A DNA stretch of 64,000 nt from CAZNPA01 sp964575095 (GTDB lineage Bacteria > Pseudomonadota > Alphaproteobacteria > Rickettsiales > SXRF01), in assembly GCA_964575095.1 (NCBI GenBank), contig CAZNPA010000002.1:330045-394044 (forward strand), in the 5' to 3' direction. This document shows, one piece after another, positions 8,368 to 17,872 of the stretch (its first letter is position 1; each line of letters begins with the position of its first letter). The translations under genes were made by a program, and so were the position numbers. The notes beneath the pieces are model-generated. The model saw nothing but the letters and a program-made list of their open reading frames with translations. It made no database searches and was not told the DNA's origin.

Positions 8368-9077
8368 ATAAAAAGGCGATGGTGCTGGCGGCCGGACGTG
8401 GCTTGCGCATGCGGCCGGTGACGGAGGCGCTGCCCAAGCCGCTGGTTCCGGTGGCGGGCATTCCGTTGATTGATCGCGCGCTGGATTGGCTGGATGCGTC
8501 CGGCGTCAAGGACGCCATCGTCAATACCCATTACAAAGCCGAATTGCTGAGGTCTCATCTGGCGACGCGCCGTCGTCCCGCCATTCAATTTTCGCATGAG
8601 GAAACGCTGCTTGAAACCGGCGGAGGCATCAAGCAGGCGCTGCCGCTATTGGGCGGCAATCCTTTTTTTGTCATCAACAGCGACGCGATATGTATCGACG
8701 GAAAAAATCCAGCATTGCAACGCCTGGCCGCGGCGTGGGACGATGGGAATATGGACGCGCTGCTTCTGGTGCAGCCGGTGGAAAAGGCCATCGGCTATCA
8801 TGAAGCCGGCGATTTTTTCATCGAGAACGGAATGATCCGCCGCCGCCTCGAGCATAAGTCGGCGCCGTTCGTTTTCACCGGCATACAACTTTTGCATCCG
8901 CGCGCGTTTCTGAATACGCCCGATGGGGCGTTCTCGCTCAACGTCATTTACAACCGCGCCATCAACGCCGACGGCACGCTGCCGCGCATCCGTGCGCTGG
9001 CGCATGACGGCGCCTGGCTCCATGTCGGCGATCCGAAAGGGCTGGCCGAAGCAGAAGCGTTTCTGCAAAAACGCTAG
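8364..9077 (+). CDS. murU: N-acetylmuramate-1-phosphate uridylyltransferase MurU
   Basis: A 237-residue nucleotidyltransferase with the signature AAGRGLRMRPVTEALPKPL at its N-terminus and FVINSDAICIDG for metal binding, matching the short MurU/RmlA-like family. It converts MurNAc-1-phosphate and UTP to UDP-MurNAc in cell-wall recycling. The start at 8364 overlaps the amgK stop (ATGA); earlier in-frame starts would lie inside amgK. Its last four bases overlap the end of the convergent Ser-rich gene. Confidence 0.9.
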   Translation: MNKKAMVLAAGRGLRMRPVTEALPKPLVPVAGIPLIDRALDWLDASGVKDAIVNTHYKAELLRSHLATRRRPAIQFSHEETLLETGGGIKQALPLLGGNPFFVINSDAICIDGKNPALQRLAAAWDDGNMDALLLVQPVEKAIGYHEAGDFFIENGMIRRRLEHKSAPFVFTGIQLLHPRAFLNTPDGAFSLNVIYNRAINADGTLPRIRALAHDGAWLHVGDPKGLAEAEAFLQKR

Positions 9078-12000
9078 TTCTTATCCGGGAAGAAATCGAA
9101 TTCCGTATTCGGCGGCGCGGCACATTGCCACCAGCGCGGGCCGCAAAGGGTGGTATCCGTCAGCGCCCCGGTCTGCGCGCCGCGATATTCCTTGGTCCAG
9201 TGTGCCGGCGGATCGTAGCCGGCGTTGACGCAATACGACCATAAGTCAGTATTCACCAGCGATGTCATGCTCTGGTAAATGGTTTTCCGGTTCGGCGTCG
9301 GCGATATATTGGGATTGCCGCTCCAGCCAGTCCAGCTATAGGTATCCTGTAACGTGAATTGCGGTTGCGGCGACGGCGTATTGGGCGGATAGGAAATGGT
9401 TCCCGTGCATTGCCGCACATCGAGGTAAGGTCGGTAGATCTTTGCGTTCTTCCAGCCGTCGAGACCGTTGACTGGCGGCAGCACGCAGGCGCTATAATTG
9501 GGGTCGTCGCACGAAGGCTGGCATTTTTTGGCAAGGCAATTTAGGTTGTTGTCGGCGATGTTGAGGCACTGCATGCCGAGAGGAATTTGGATGTTACCGA
9601 AACTATCCTCGGTGGTGTAATACATCAGGGCGCCGCCGACGTTCTGGCCGCTGGTTCGGTAATTACAAATTTCCCGGCTATAATTTTCCGGCACCGCGCC
9701 TTTGTAGATGGTGCGTTCCGGCCCGATGCCCCAGTTGAGCGTGCTGCCGGCGGCGGTGGGGAATTTGCCCTGGTCCCAGGCGACGACAAACACGCGGTTG
9801 GGTTTTAAGATTTGGTTGTTCAGAAAATATTTGCCCTGCGCGTAATTGAAAGTGGCATCCTTAAAATTGGGCACATCAAATCCGACGTCGGTGACATAGG
9901 CGATTTGCGGCAGGCCGTTGAGCACATAGCCGATGATGTCACCCGGCAGCGCGTTGTCGAGCCCGGTCAGGACGCCCGCGGCGGGATTGACTGTCATACT
10001 GTTGGGCAGCGACTGCGGGAAATTGGGGAATTGGTAATAGAGTTGGTCCACATGGCTGTCGGTGATGTAGCCGCGCCAGCCCAGCGTCCACGGCCATTGC
10101 TGGTGGGCGACGCTGGTATAGCCGGCGCCGGCCTTGGCCAGTGCGAGCTCTTCCGGCCCGCCGGGCTTGAACAGTTTTTCGTAGCGCCCCATGCAGAACA
10201 AATTCGAGCGGCGGATCGTCCACATTTCGTGCGCCTTGAGTTCCGACCAGCCGCCGACGCGCCCCATTTGCGCCGGTTGCGCTTCCGCCAGACGAGCTTT
10301 GACATCGCCGTAGATATCGGTGGCATGGCCGGGAGGAGGATCAGGATTCATCGCGGGATCCTCGATGTCCTTGATTTTCTCCACCTTGCGTTCCGCATCC
10401 CATTTATCGCGCTCTTCGCGGCCGACGCCGATCAGCGTATCGTAGCTTCCCAGCGTGTTGACGAAATCGCCGCCGTGGTGGAAGTTGCCCGACGACGTGC
10501 CGGTGTCCCACCAGCGCATATACGGCATGTGGTGGCCGACCAGTCCGCCCTTCTTGTATTCGTATAACGGATCTTCGGGGCAGGGCGGTGGGCTGATGCC
10601 GTCGGCGCAGAGCGGTTGTCCGGGGGCAACGGTTTCCGGCGGCAGATTGAACTCCTCGACAAGATTCTTGAAAAGATATTCGTCCGGTTCGTTATCTTCG
10701 CATTGCGGCTGGGTATCGGTATTCAGCCGGATGGTGGCGCTCATGGCCAGTTCGTATTGAGACTGATTGGTGATGCCGCCCAGGTTGTATGTCTGCGCGC
10801 TGATATTATGGCCGGCGGATGCCTGCCGGTCATTGATGATGTGCGTTATTTTTGTTGCCGGATTATTGGGATCCGGCGGATTGGGATCCGCCGGCAGGCT
10901 GAACAATTGTTTCAATCGCTGTTGCAGCGGCGCACCCGGTCCCGGTCCTCCCTGATAGTTCGGATCGGCGTTATCGCGGCGGTTCTGCATCATGCCTTCG
11001 CAGACGCGCGCTTTCAGGAAATTGGCCGGCACCAGATCTTTGACGATAATGCGGCAGCATTGCTGGATGCTCATGCTGACCGGGCATGACCCATTGTCTT
11101 TTTCATAGAAGCGCGTAGAGCAGGGCGGCTTCCAACCCTGCCAGGTGCCGTCGACGCGCTGTTGGGGGTAACCGTGATTCTTCCAGTCTTTAAAATTATA
11201 GCTGATGCGCTGGCGGATGCAGATATCGAATTGCTCGGCGCGGAAATCGAGGATATCGACCGGCACGACGGCGCACTGCACCACCGGATTGCGAACCTTA
11301 TACGCAGGATCCATATACGGGTTATTATCCGGCGTCTGCGGCGGGTCAGAGGGATTGCACTGCAGCGGATTGAAATGGGTATAGCCATACCAGTTGGTAG
11401 GCGTGGGATCGTTACAATCGTGGATGCATTTCGAGGTCAGGGCGGAATAATCGCGGTCGGTCAGGAAGCCTTTACTGCTCCAAAGGTGCGTCGAGGTGAC
11501 GTGGCCGCGCGGGCTGACGGTAATCATATCGCCGCGCGGCGAGAACGGTCCGCTGGGCTCGATGATTTTTTCCACGTTGGGGCAGTAATAGGGCTGCACG
11601 TTGCCCGGGGACACGTACGGCTTATCCGGCGGAAACGATGGCAGGCCGCAGAGCGGAGGCGCATCCGGCGGTGAATCCGGCGCGCTGCCGTCGCCACCGC
11701 AGGGGTCGCCTTGGCCCGGCTGCGGCGGGTTCGGGAAAGGATTGCTCCCCGGCGGCGGTGTGCTGGAATTGTAAGGTATCACGCACGGCAACGGAATATC
11801 GTCAAACGTGCGTTTGATATTGGTTGCGAGTTTATATTCGTTATTGGGGCCGACGTAATAGCCGGGAGGATCAGCACTTTGGCTGTAAGGCGGATCGAAA
11901 TTATTATTCCACGCCCTTTGCAGGTAGGTGCTCAGCAGATATTCCGCCTCGTCCATGTCCGGGCGGCCTTTGTATTGCAGCACCGGCGAGAATCCCGATT

Positions 12001-13495
12001 GTTTTTCCAGATCAACTGGACTCATATGCGGTGGGTGGGGTTGAAGCGGAGGATACCATTCCCTGTATTCAATGCCGTTAACGCCGTTACTGATGCCAGC
12101 TTTTAGGCCGTTGACCAGCGGCTGGCAGTTGCTGAGGTAAGAGTGGTCGGCGTCGAATACGGATAAGGGATCATCCGTGCCGCCGGCCGGGCGTTCCATC
12201 ACAAACCAGGGCTCGGCGCTGTGATTGAGGATATAATAATTGTAGCACCAGTCGGCCTTGAAGCGTGAAAATTCGAAGCGCGCGGGAATCGAATCCGGCG
12301 TATTCGGGATGGGCGGCACCGGGCTTCCCGGCCATTGCACGATATTCGGGCAGCTGGAGTTGGATTCGCCGGCATCGCTCATGAAAAACGTTTTGCCGCG
12401 ATAGTAATCGGATCCCTTGTAGACGTCATAAGACGAGGAGCTGCCATACGTGAACGGCGCATCGTCCATATTCAGGAAATAATTAAACGCGGCGTTTGGG
12501 TAACTGGTCAGGCGTGCGGTATCGGTGGGAACTTTCGGCGTATCCCGCATCGGCATGCAGCGGCCGGGCGGCTTGGCGCCGGATACGCGGCCGACATAAT
12601 GCGGGTCGAACAGCGTCGGCGGTGCGTCGGCGGAGGATGATGATGAACTGGACGAACTAGATGAACTTGAAAAACTCGAATCCGAAACCATCGCCCAGAT
12701 GTCCTGGGCATTGATGCCGCCCGTTTCGGGATCAAAAGTATTTTGCGGCAATGGCGCACCCATGATGCACATATCACGATAGCGGAAGTCGGGCTCCATG
12801 GCCGCTGCGTAAGGCAAATCCGGCCAGGGTCCCGGGGGGATGGGGTTATCGTCACTGGACGGCCAACTCCCATCGCTGGAAGAAGAACAGGAAGAACTGC
12901 TCGATGAACTGGAGCTGCTCGAGGAGCTGGATGAGCTGGGGCTACTTGAGGAAGAGTTCGAGGAAGAATCCGAGGAAGAATCCGAGGAAGAATCCGAGGA
13001 AGAATCCGAGGAANNNNNNNNNNNNNNNNNNNNNNNNNNNNNNNNNNNNNNNNNNNNNNNNNNNNNNNNNNNNNNNNNNNNNNNNNNNNNNNNNNNNNNN
13101 NNNNNNNNNNNNNCCGAGGAAGAATCCGAGGAAGAATCCGAGGAAGAATCCGAGGAAGAATCCGAGGAAGAAGACGGAGAAGCGCTGCTGCTGCCGCTGC
13201 TGCTGCCGTCTCCGGTAGGCATTGCATAGGCCGATGGAATCAGCAGATCTTTGACTGAGAAAAACTCTTCGACGACGGCGTGGATGGAGCGCGTTAGAAG
13301 GTCATGTTGGTTATCGGACAGGATCAGAATATGGTCGGGATAATCAGCGTCCGGCGCCTGACGTGTGGCGTTGGTGTCGGCGCTCTGGTCCTGCGAGAGG
13401 GCGGTGGAGAGGCAGGAAGTCAGCAGAAACGCTGGCCAGTAAGGGGTACGCGGCGGCCTTTTTTTATGATCGTTATGTTGAGAAATGGCCGCCAA
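9074..13495 (-). CDS. Giant Ser/Pro/Cys-rich exported protein, interrupted by an assembly gap
   Basis: This ORF of nominally 1473 residues starts at a TTG preceded by GGAG eight bases upstream. A short hydrophobic stretch ends in LLTSC, a possible lipobox, so it may be a lipoprotein or otherwise exported. Residues about 97-210 are nearly pure Ser/Asp from a 12-bp tandem repeat that contains the 100-N gap; a second poly-Ser run follows near residue 280. The rest (about 1,180 residues) is rich in Pro, Tyr, Trp, Asn and paired Cys, as in extracytoplasmic disulfide-bonded proteins. One segment (LPGDIIGYV then QIAYVTDV) faintly resembles the core of NlpC/P60-like folds, but no clear catalytic triad is visible. 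True length is unknown because the gap size is arbitrary. No function assigned. Confidence 0.75.
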   Translation of the reverse strand: MAAISQHNDHKKRPPRTPYWPAFLLTSCLSTALSQDQSADTNATRQAPDADYPDHILILSDNQHDLLTRSIHAVVEEFFSVKDLLIPSAYAMPTGDGSSSGSSSASPSSSSDSSSDSSSDSSSDSSSXXXXXXXXXXXXXXXXXXXXXXXXXXXXXXXXXXSSDSSSDSSSDSSSDSSSNSSSSSPSSSSSSSSSSSSSSSSCSSSSDGSWPSSDDNPIPPGPWPDLPYAAAMEPDFRYRDMCIMGAPLPQNTFDPETGGINAQDIWAMVSDSSFSSSSSSSSSSSSSADAPPTLFDPHYVGRVSGAKPPGRCMPMRDTPKVPTDTARLTSYPNAAFNYFLNMDDAPFTYGSSSSYDVYKGSDYYRGKTFFMSDAGESNSSCPNIVQWPGSPVPPIPNTPDSIPARFEFSRFKADWCYNYYILNHSAEPWFVMERPAGGTDDPLSVFDADHSYLSNCQPLVNGLKAGISNGVNGIEYREWYPPLQPHPPHMSPVDLEKQSGFSPVLQYKGRPDMDEAEYLLSTYLQRAWNNNFDPPYSQSADPPGYYVGPNNEYKLATNIKRTFDDIPLPCVIPYNSSTPPPGSNPFPNPPQPGQGDPCGGDGSAPDSPPDAPPLCGLPSFPPDKPYVSPGNVQPYYCPNVEKIIEPSGPFSPRGDMITVSPRGHVTSTHLWSSKGFLTDRDYSALTSKCIHDCNDPTPTNWYGYTHFNPLQCNPSDPPQTPDNNPYMDPAYKVRNPVVQCAVVPVDILDFRAEQFDICIRQRISYNFKDWKNHGYPQQRVDGTWQGWKPPCSTRFYEKDNGSCPVSMSIQQCCRIIVKDLVPANFLKARVCEGMMQNRRDNADPNYQGGPGPGAPLQQRLKQLFSLPADPNPPDPNNPATKITHIINDRQASAGHNISAQTYNLGGITNQSQYELAMSATIRLNTDTQPQCEDNEPDEYLFKNLVEEFNLPPETVAPGQPLCADGISPPPCPEDPLYEYKKGGLVGHHMPYMRWWDTGTSSGNFHHGGDFVNTLGSYDTLIGVGREERDKWDAERKVEKIKDIEDPAMNPDPPPGHATDIYGDVKARLAEAQPAQMGRVGGWSELKAHEMWTIRRSNLFCMGRYEKLFKPGGPEELALAKAGAGYTSVAHQQWPWTLGWRGYITDSHVDQLYYQFPNFPQSLPNSMTVNPAAGVLTGLDNALPGDIIGYVLNGLPQIAYVTDVGFDVPNFKDATFNYAQGKYFLNNQILKPNRVFVVAWDQGKFPTAAGSTLNWGIGPERTIYKGAVPENYSREICNYRTSGQNVGGALMYYTTEDSFGNIQIPLGMQCLNIADNNLNCLAKKCQPSCDDPNYSACVLPPVNGLDGWKNAKIYRPYLDVRQCTGTISYPPNTPSPQPQFTLQDTYSWTGWSGNPNISPTPNRKTIYQSMTSLVNTDLWSYCVNAGYDPPAHWTKEYRGAQTGALTDTTLCGPRWWQCAAPPNTEFDFFPDKN
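12950..13170. repeat. 12-bp minisatellite encoding Asp-Ser-Ser-Ser
   Basis: The plus-strand unit is GAGGAAGAATCC, which on the coding minus strand encodes DSSS. Four perfect copies plus one variant lie left of the gap, and four perfect copies plus a partial lie right of it. Copies are exact at DNA level, which suggests recent slippage or expansion. Confidence 0.95.
13014..13113. other. Assembly gap of exactly 100 N
   Basis: The run is 7+60+33 = 100 undetermined bases inside the 12-bp repeat. A length of exactly 100 is the usual placeholder for an unknown gap size. Because 100 leaves remainder 4 on division by 12, the placeholder happens to preserve both the repeat phase and the reading frame. 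Confidence 0.98.
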
Positions 13496-13556
13496 TGACG
13501 TGCTCCGATGCCCCCGGAAAAGTGCGAGATACCCTACCTAATATGGTATGTATTTG

Positions 13557-14720
13557 TCAGTGCTTAAGCAACTGTAAAATGACGTCTGCGGCGAGGTCGC
13601 TGGGGCGCGAGCCGTCGGCGGGCCGCAATTTTTCCAGCGCGGAGCGAATCAGCGTTTGCTGGTGGTTCCATTGGTCGGGTGACGAGAGCAGTTGGAACGC
13701 GGCATCAGCAATCGACTGCGGTGTGCACAATTCCTGCAGTAGTTCGGGCACCACCTCTTTCCCCTCTAAGATATTGACCAGGTTTACATATTTGGTCAGC
13801 GTCTTGCGTCGCAGCATCCAGGCCGAGAGCGGGTGGACGCGGTAGGCGACGATCATCGGCGTGCCGGCTTGTGCCACTTCCAGCGTCACGGTGCCGGACT
13901 TGGCGATGGCAAGATTGCCGGCGGCAATGGCGTTTTTCTTGTCTTCGTCGTTGGCGGTGATAACGGCGCGGAACGGGCAATTGCGGAAGTAAGGCGCGAC
14001 GTACGGCAGCATGTGTTTTGGCACGGCGACCGCAATCGCCAGGTCGGGGAAATGCGGCGCCAGCAGCGTGACAGCGCGTGCGAACACGGGAAGGTGGCGC
14101 TTGATCTCGCTTTTTCGGCTGCCGGGCAAAAGGCAGAACAATGTAGTTGTCTCGGCGATTTCGTATTTGTCGCGGAACGCTTTTCCGTCGCCGGCATTGG
14201 TTTCCGCCACCACCGGATGGCCGACGAAGGTGGCCGGCAAACCGGCTTTGGTAAAATACGGCGGCTCGAAGGGCAGGAGCGTGAGCAAATGGTCGAACAA
14301 TTTCGCCCAGACGTTGGCGCGTTCGGGGTTATACGCCCACACCGTCGGCGCCACGTAATGGATGAGCTTGGCGGTGGATTTTTCCTGACGCAGCTTTTCG
14401 GCGACGCGGAAGGAAAATCCCGGCACGTCGATCGTCACCACCACGTCCGGCTGCTTGGCGAGGATGTCTTCGACGGTAAGATTGATGCGGGCGAGGATTT
14501 TAAATACATGCGGCAATATCTCGATAAAGCCGAGCAGCGAAAGATCGTGGTAGGGAAAAAGGCTGGCCATGCCTTCCGCCGCCATGCGGTCGCCGCCGAC
14601 GCCGAAAAATCGCACGCCCGGCACGCGGCTTTTAATCGCTTGCATCAAATGCGCGCCGATCAAATCGCCCGACGGTTCGCCGGCGATGACATAGACGGTC
14701 AGCGGGCGCGGGTCATTCAT
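13557..14720 (-). CDS. lpxB: Lipid-A-disaccharide synthase
   Basis: LpxB joins UDP-2,3-diacylglucosamine and lipid X to form the lipid A disaccharide at the inner face of the membrane. The 387-residue protein shows the N-terminal IAGEPSGD motif (about residues 12-19), IDVPGFSFR, YVAPTVWAY and LLPGSRKSEI, all typical. The start at 14720 is chosen because MNDPRPLTVYVIAGE has family-like length; it overlaps the end of lpxI by eight bases. It is the last gene of the lipid A cluster. Confidence 0.95.
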   Translation of the reverse strand: MNDPRPLTVYVIAGEPSGDLIGAHLMQAIKSRVPGVRFFGVGGDRMAAEGMASLFPYHDLSLLGFIEILPHVFKILARINLTVEDILAKQPDVVVTIDVPGFSFRVAEKLRQEKSTAKLIHYVAPTVWAYNPERANVWAKLFDHLLTLLPFEPPYFTKAGLPATFVGHPVVAETNAGDGKAFRDKYEIAETTTLFCLLPGSRKSEIKRHLPVFARAVTLLAPHFPDLAIAVAVPKHMLPYVAPYFRNCPFRAVITANDEDKKNAIAAGNLAIAKSGTVTLEVAQAGTPMIVAYRVHPLSAWMLRRKTLTKYVNLVNILEGKEVVPELLQELCTPQSIADAAFQLLSSPDQWNHQQTLIRSALEKLRPADGSRPSDLAADVILQLLKH

Positions 14721-15546
14721 GATGCACGCCGACGATGAACAATCCCAGCTCGTCGGCTTTGGCAATGACTTGCTCACGGTCGAGGATCAGGCTCCCCGAC
14801 GCTTCAACGGCAATGCCTCCCAAGCCCGCGGCATGGACGTTGATTACGGTTACCGGGCCGATGGCGGGTAAGTCCACGCGCGTTTCCTGCAGCGGTTTTT
14901 TGACTTTGACCAATACGCCGCCGCGTTCGGGAATCTGCTTCAGCATTTTGATGCGCGACAGCAGGGCATCGGTGCCTTCCGCCGCCTCGACGCCCAGCAC
15001 ATAACCGCTTTCGACGACGACCGCCTGCCCGACGTCGAGCTCGCCCAGCCGTTTGGCGACTTCCATGCCGTAGATAATATCGGCTTTCTGGTCGGCGTTG
15101 GGCTGGATTTTCCCCATCACGCCTTCCGGCGCCACCAGGTTGCTCAGGACATTTTGCGCGCCGATGATGGTGAACCCTTCGCCTTCGAGGAACGCGATCA
15201 CGGCTTTGAGTAACGCATCGTCGCCGGCGAAAAATGTGGAGCCCAGGCGCGTGAGCAGTTTGGCCGCCGCTTTATCCGGTTTCAGGTCGGATATCGCCGG
15301 CCGCGGCACGCGCCCGGCCATGACCAGTTCCTTGACGTCGGCGTTGCGCAGATGGGTGATGGCTTCGCCGATATGGCCCAGCGGCACCATGACGTTGGGC
15401 ACATGGGCGATGGTGGCGGGATCGGTGACGTCATCGAAGCCGAGCACGAACACCTTGCGTCCCGTGGTCTGGCAGGCCTCGACCAGCTGCAGCGGTAGGC
15501 GCCCGGCGCCGGCGATGATGCCCAGCGTCGATTTGCTGCGCGTCAT
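14713..15546 (-). CDS. lpxI: UDP-2,3-diacylglucosamine pyrophosphatase LpxI
   Basis: A DUF1009 protein of 277 residues. In alphaproteobacteria LpxI replaces LpxH, hydrolysing UDP-2,3-diacylglucosamine to lipid X. Recognisable elements are LGIIAGAGRLPL at the N-terminus, the internal VMAGRVPRP, and the C-terminal half with VVVESGYVLGVEAAEGTDALL and VINVHAAGLGGIAVEA. The start at 15546 overlaps the lpxA stop (ATGA). Presence of LpxI between lpxA and lpxB is a useful lineage marker. Confidence 0.95.
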   Translation of the reverse strand: MTRSKSTLGIIAGAGRLPLQLVEACQTTGRKVFVLGFDDVTDPATIAHVPNVMVPLGHIGEAITHLRNADVKELVMAGRVPRPAISDLKPDKAAAKLLTRLGSTFFAGDDALLKAVIAFLEGEGFTIIGAQNVLSNLVAPEGVMGKIQPNADQKADIIYGMEVAKRLGELDVGQAVVVESGYVLGVEAAEGTDALLSRIKMLKQIPERGGVLVKVKKPLQETRVDLPAIGPVTVINVHAAGLGGIAVEASGSLILDREQVIAKADELGLFIVGVHHE

Positions 15547-16349
15547 GCCGCTTGGGAGTTTGGCTTGGGCACGCACAACGAACGCGATCCTTTCTCATTC
15601 ATGAAAACAAGTATGTCCATCACGGCTTCGACTTTGCTATAGTCCTGCCGCAGCTTGTCGGCGCGGTCGGCCAGCGTGCCATCGGCATCCTCGAACAAAA
15701 GTTTGTAGGCATTACGCAGGGCGTGTATGGTGTCACGATCGAAACCGCGGCGTTTTAATCCCACGAGGTTAAGGCCGGCGAGGTTGGCGCGCTCGCCGAT
15801 GACGGAACCGAACGGGATGACGTCGTGCTCGACGCCGGACATGCCGCCGATCATGGCGTGTGCGCCGATGCGCACGAACTGGTGCACGGCCGATAATCCG
15901 CCGATGATGACATGGTCGCCGACTTCGACGTGTCCGGCCAGCGTGGCGTTGTTGGCGAGGATGACATGGTCGCCGACGCGACAGTCATGCGCCACATGCA
16001 CGCCGATCATGAACAGGCAATGGCTGCCGACTTTGGTCAGCATGCCGCCGCCTTCAGTGCCGGGGTTCATGGTGACGTATTCGCGGATGACGTTGTCGTC
16101 GCCGATGACCAGTTGCGATTTCTCTCCCTTGAATTTCAAATCCTGCGGCGCGTGGCCGAGCGACGCAAAGGGGAATATCCGGCAGCGTTTGCCGATGGTG
16201 GTGTGGCCGCTGATAACGACGTGCGAGTTTAGCGTCGTGCCTTCACCGATGGTGATGTCGCCGTCCAGAACGCAGTAGGGGCCAATGCTGACACCCGCTG
16301 CCAGCTTGACGCTCGGGGCGATGATCGCGGTGGGGTGGACGTTGGTCAT
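15543..16349 (-). CDS. lpxA: UDP-N-acetylglucosamine acyltransferase LpxA
   Basis: LpxA catalyses the first step of lipid A synthesis, moving a 3-hydroxyacyl chain from ACP to UDP-GlcNAc. The 268-residue protein has a left-handed beta-helix of hexapeptide repeats through about residue 190, the catalytic histidine in VHVAHDC (His121 by alignment with E. coli His125), and the C-terminal helical domain. Only one base separates it from fabZ upstream, and it is coupled to lpxI downstream. Confidence 0.97.
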   Translation of the reverse strand: MTNVHPTAIIAPSVKLAAGVSIGPYCVLDGDITIGEGTTLNSHVVISGHTTIGKRCRIFPFASLGHAPQDLKFKGEKSQLVIGDDNVIREYVTMNPGTEGGGMLTKVGSHCLFMIGVHVAHDCRVGDHVILANNATLAGHVEVGDHVIIGGLSAVHQFVRIGAHAMIGGMSGVEHDVIPFGSVIGERANLAGLNLVGLKRRGFDRDTIHALRNAYKLLFEDADGTLADRADKLRQDYSKVEAVMDILVFMNEKGSRSLCVPKPNSQAA

Positions 16350-16350
16350 G

Positions 16351-16824
16351 CTAGGCTACGATCATGGCGCAGACGACGGCCTCGGCCACGCGCGCACCTT
16401 CCACCGTGGCGACGCAGGCGAATTTCCAGACGTTCTTGCGGCTCTGCTGCTTGTCGACGCGGATATGCACGCAGTCGCCCGGCACAACGGGTTTCCGAAA
16501 CCGCGCTTCGTCGATCGACATGAAATAGACCAGCTTGCCTTCGGCGTCCTTGCCCATGGTCTCGACCACCAGCACCGCTGAGGTTTGTGCCATGGCCTCG
16601 ATCAACAGCACGCCCGGCATCACCGGCTTGCCGGGGAAATGGCCGATGAAATGCTGCTCGTTGATGCTGACGTTCTTGACGCCGATGGCGTATTGATCCG
16701 GCACCATCTCTATAATCTTATCGATCATCAGAAATGGATAGCGGTGCGGGATCATTTCCATGATGCGCTCGACCGAAACCGGCACGACGCTGGTTGCTTG
16801 CTTGGTGTTGATTTGTTCCATCAT
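16351..16824 (-). CDS. fabZ: 3-hydroxyacyl-ACP dehydratase FabZ
   Basis: FabZ removes water from 3-hydroxyacyl-ACP in fatty-acid elongation. The hot-dog-fold signature GHFPGKPVMPGVLLIEAMAQ contains catalytic His62 and Glu76. A longer start at 16839 would overlap the end of lpxD, but AAGGAGG (about 16827-16833) sits directly before two tandem ATGs at 16824 and 16821, so one of these is the likely start. It lies between lpxD and lpxA as in most proteobacteria. Confidence 0.95.
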   Translation of the reverse strand: MMEQINTKQATSVVPVSVERIMEMIPHRYPFLMIDKIIEMVPDQYAIGVKNVSINEQHFIGHFPGKPVMPGVLLIEAMAQTSAVLVVETMGKDAEGKLVYFMSIDEARFRKPVVPGDCVHIRVDKQQSRKNVWKFACVATVEGARVAEAVVCAMIVA

Positions 16825-16831
16825 TGCCTCC

Positions 16832-17866
16832 TTAGTCATTGGATTCTTTCTTCGCTATTTTCGCCACGGCGATCGTCTGGCGGTGCCAGTCGCGCACCGG
16901 TACGGCGGGCGACCCGCCTTGCGTGCTGCCCGGCGGGATGTCGTGCATGACGCCCGATTGCGCTGCAATCTTGGCGCCGGCGCCGATGCGCAAATGCCCG
17001 GCGATGCCGACCTGGCCGCCCAGCATCACGCCGTCGCCGATATGCGTGCTGCCGGAGATGCCGCACTGGGCGGCGATCATGACGCCCTTGCCGATATGCA
17101 CATTATGGCCGATCTGCACCAGGTTATCAATCTTGCTGCTGTTTCCTATCATGGTATCGGGGCCGGTGCCGCGGTCGACGCAGGTGCCGGAGCCGATCTC
17201 AACGTCGTCGCCGATGATGACGCGTCCGAGCTGCGGCATTTTCAAAATGCCTTTTTTGCTGGCGGCGAACCCGAACCCGTCCTGGCCGATATGGACGCCG
17301 CGATGCAGGATAACACGGTTTCCGACCAGCGTGTGGCTTAAAGAACAATTGCTGCCGATGGATGTATCGTTGCTGATTTCGACGCCATCGTTGATGACGG
17401 TGCAGGCGCCGATATGACAGCGGTCGCCGATTTTCACGTTTTCGCCGATCACGGCGCCGGCATCAATGCGGATGTCTTTACCTAAGCGCGCACTTTTTGC
17501 GATATGCGCCTGCGGTGAAATACCGGGCGTCATTTTCGCTTCCGGATAGAATGTACGCGCTATCAGCGCGTAACAATAATAGGGGTCTTCGGTAACCAGA
17601 AGCGCCATGCCCGTCGGCGCGCGCTCCACATATTTGGCGCGCACGAAACAAGCGCCGGCCTTGCTCATGCCGAACATCTCGATGTATTTTACGTTGTCGA
17701 GGAAGCTGACGTCGTCGGCGGCAGCGCGGTCGAGCGGGGAGACGTTCTTTATCAGGCGCTTGCCGTCGGGCGTGCCGCCGCCGTTGGCGGTAATGGCGGC
17801 GCCGGTCAGCGCCGCCATCTCCTGAAGCGTGATTGCTCCGGCATTGTGAAAGAACCGCTCATCCAT
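16832..17866 (-). CDS. lpxD: UDP-3-O-acylglucosamine N-acyltransferase LpxD
   Basis: LpxD adds the second 3-hydroxyacyl chain in lipid A synthesis. The 344-residue protein has the uridine-binding N-terminal domain (to about 105), a hexapeptide-repeat beta-helix, and the catalytic His254 in QIGHNVHIG (equivalent to E. coli His239). QDGFGF, near residues 195-200, is also family-typical. Six bases separate it from the skp stop. Confidence 0.97.
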   Translation of the reverse strand: MDERFFHNAGAITLQEMAALTGAAITANGGGTPDGKRLIKNVSPLDRAAADDVSFLDNVKYIEMFGMSKAGACFVRAKYVERAPTGMALLVTEDPYYCYALIARTFYPEAKMTPGISPQAHIAKSARLGKDIRIDAGAVIGENVKIGDRCHIGACTVINDGVEISNDTSIGSNCSLSHTLVGNRVILHRGVHIGQDGFGFAASKKGILKMPQLGRVIIGDDVEIGSGTCVDRGTGPDTMIGNSSKIDNLVQIGHNVHIGKGVMIAAQCGISGSTHIGDGVMLGGQVGIAGHLRIGAGAKIAAQSGVMHDIPPGSTQGGSPAVPVRDWHRQTIAVAKIAKKESND

Positions 17867-17872
17867 GGGGTG

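Noticed and set aside
12950..13170. CRISPR-like array
   Set aside because: Units are 12 bp and perfectly tandem without spacers, in frame within a coding gene.
12840..13229. Glu/Ser-rich antisense frame across the minisatellite
   Set aside because: Arises only because the 12-bp repeat is open in several frames; no start context and no extension beyond the repeat.
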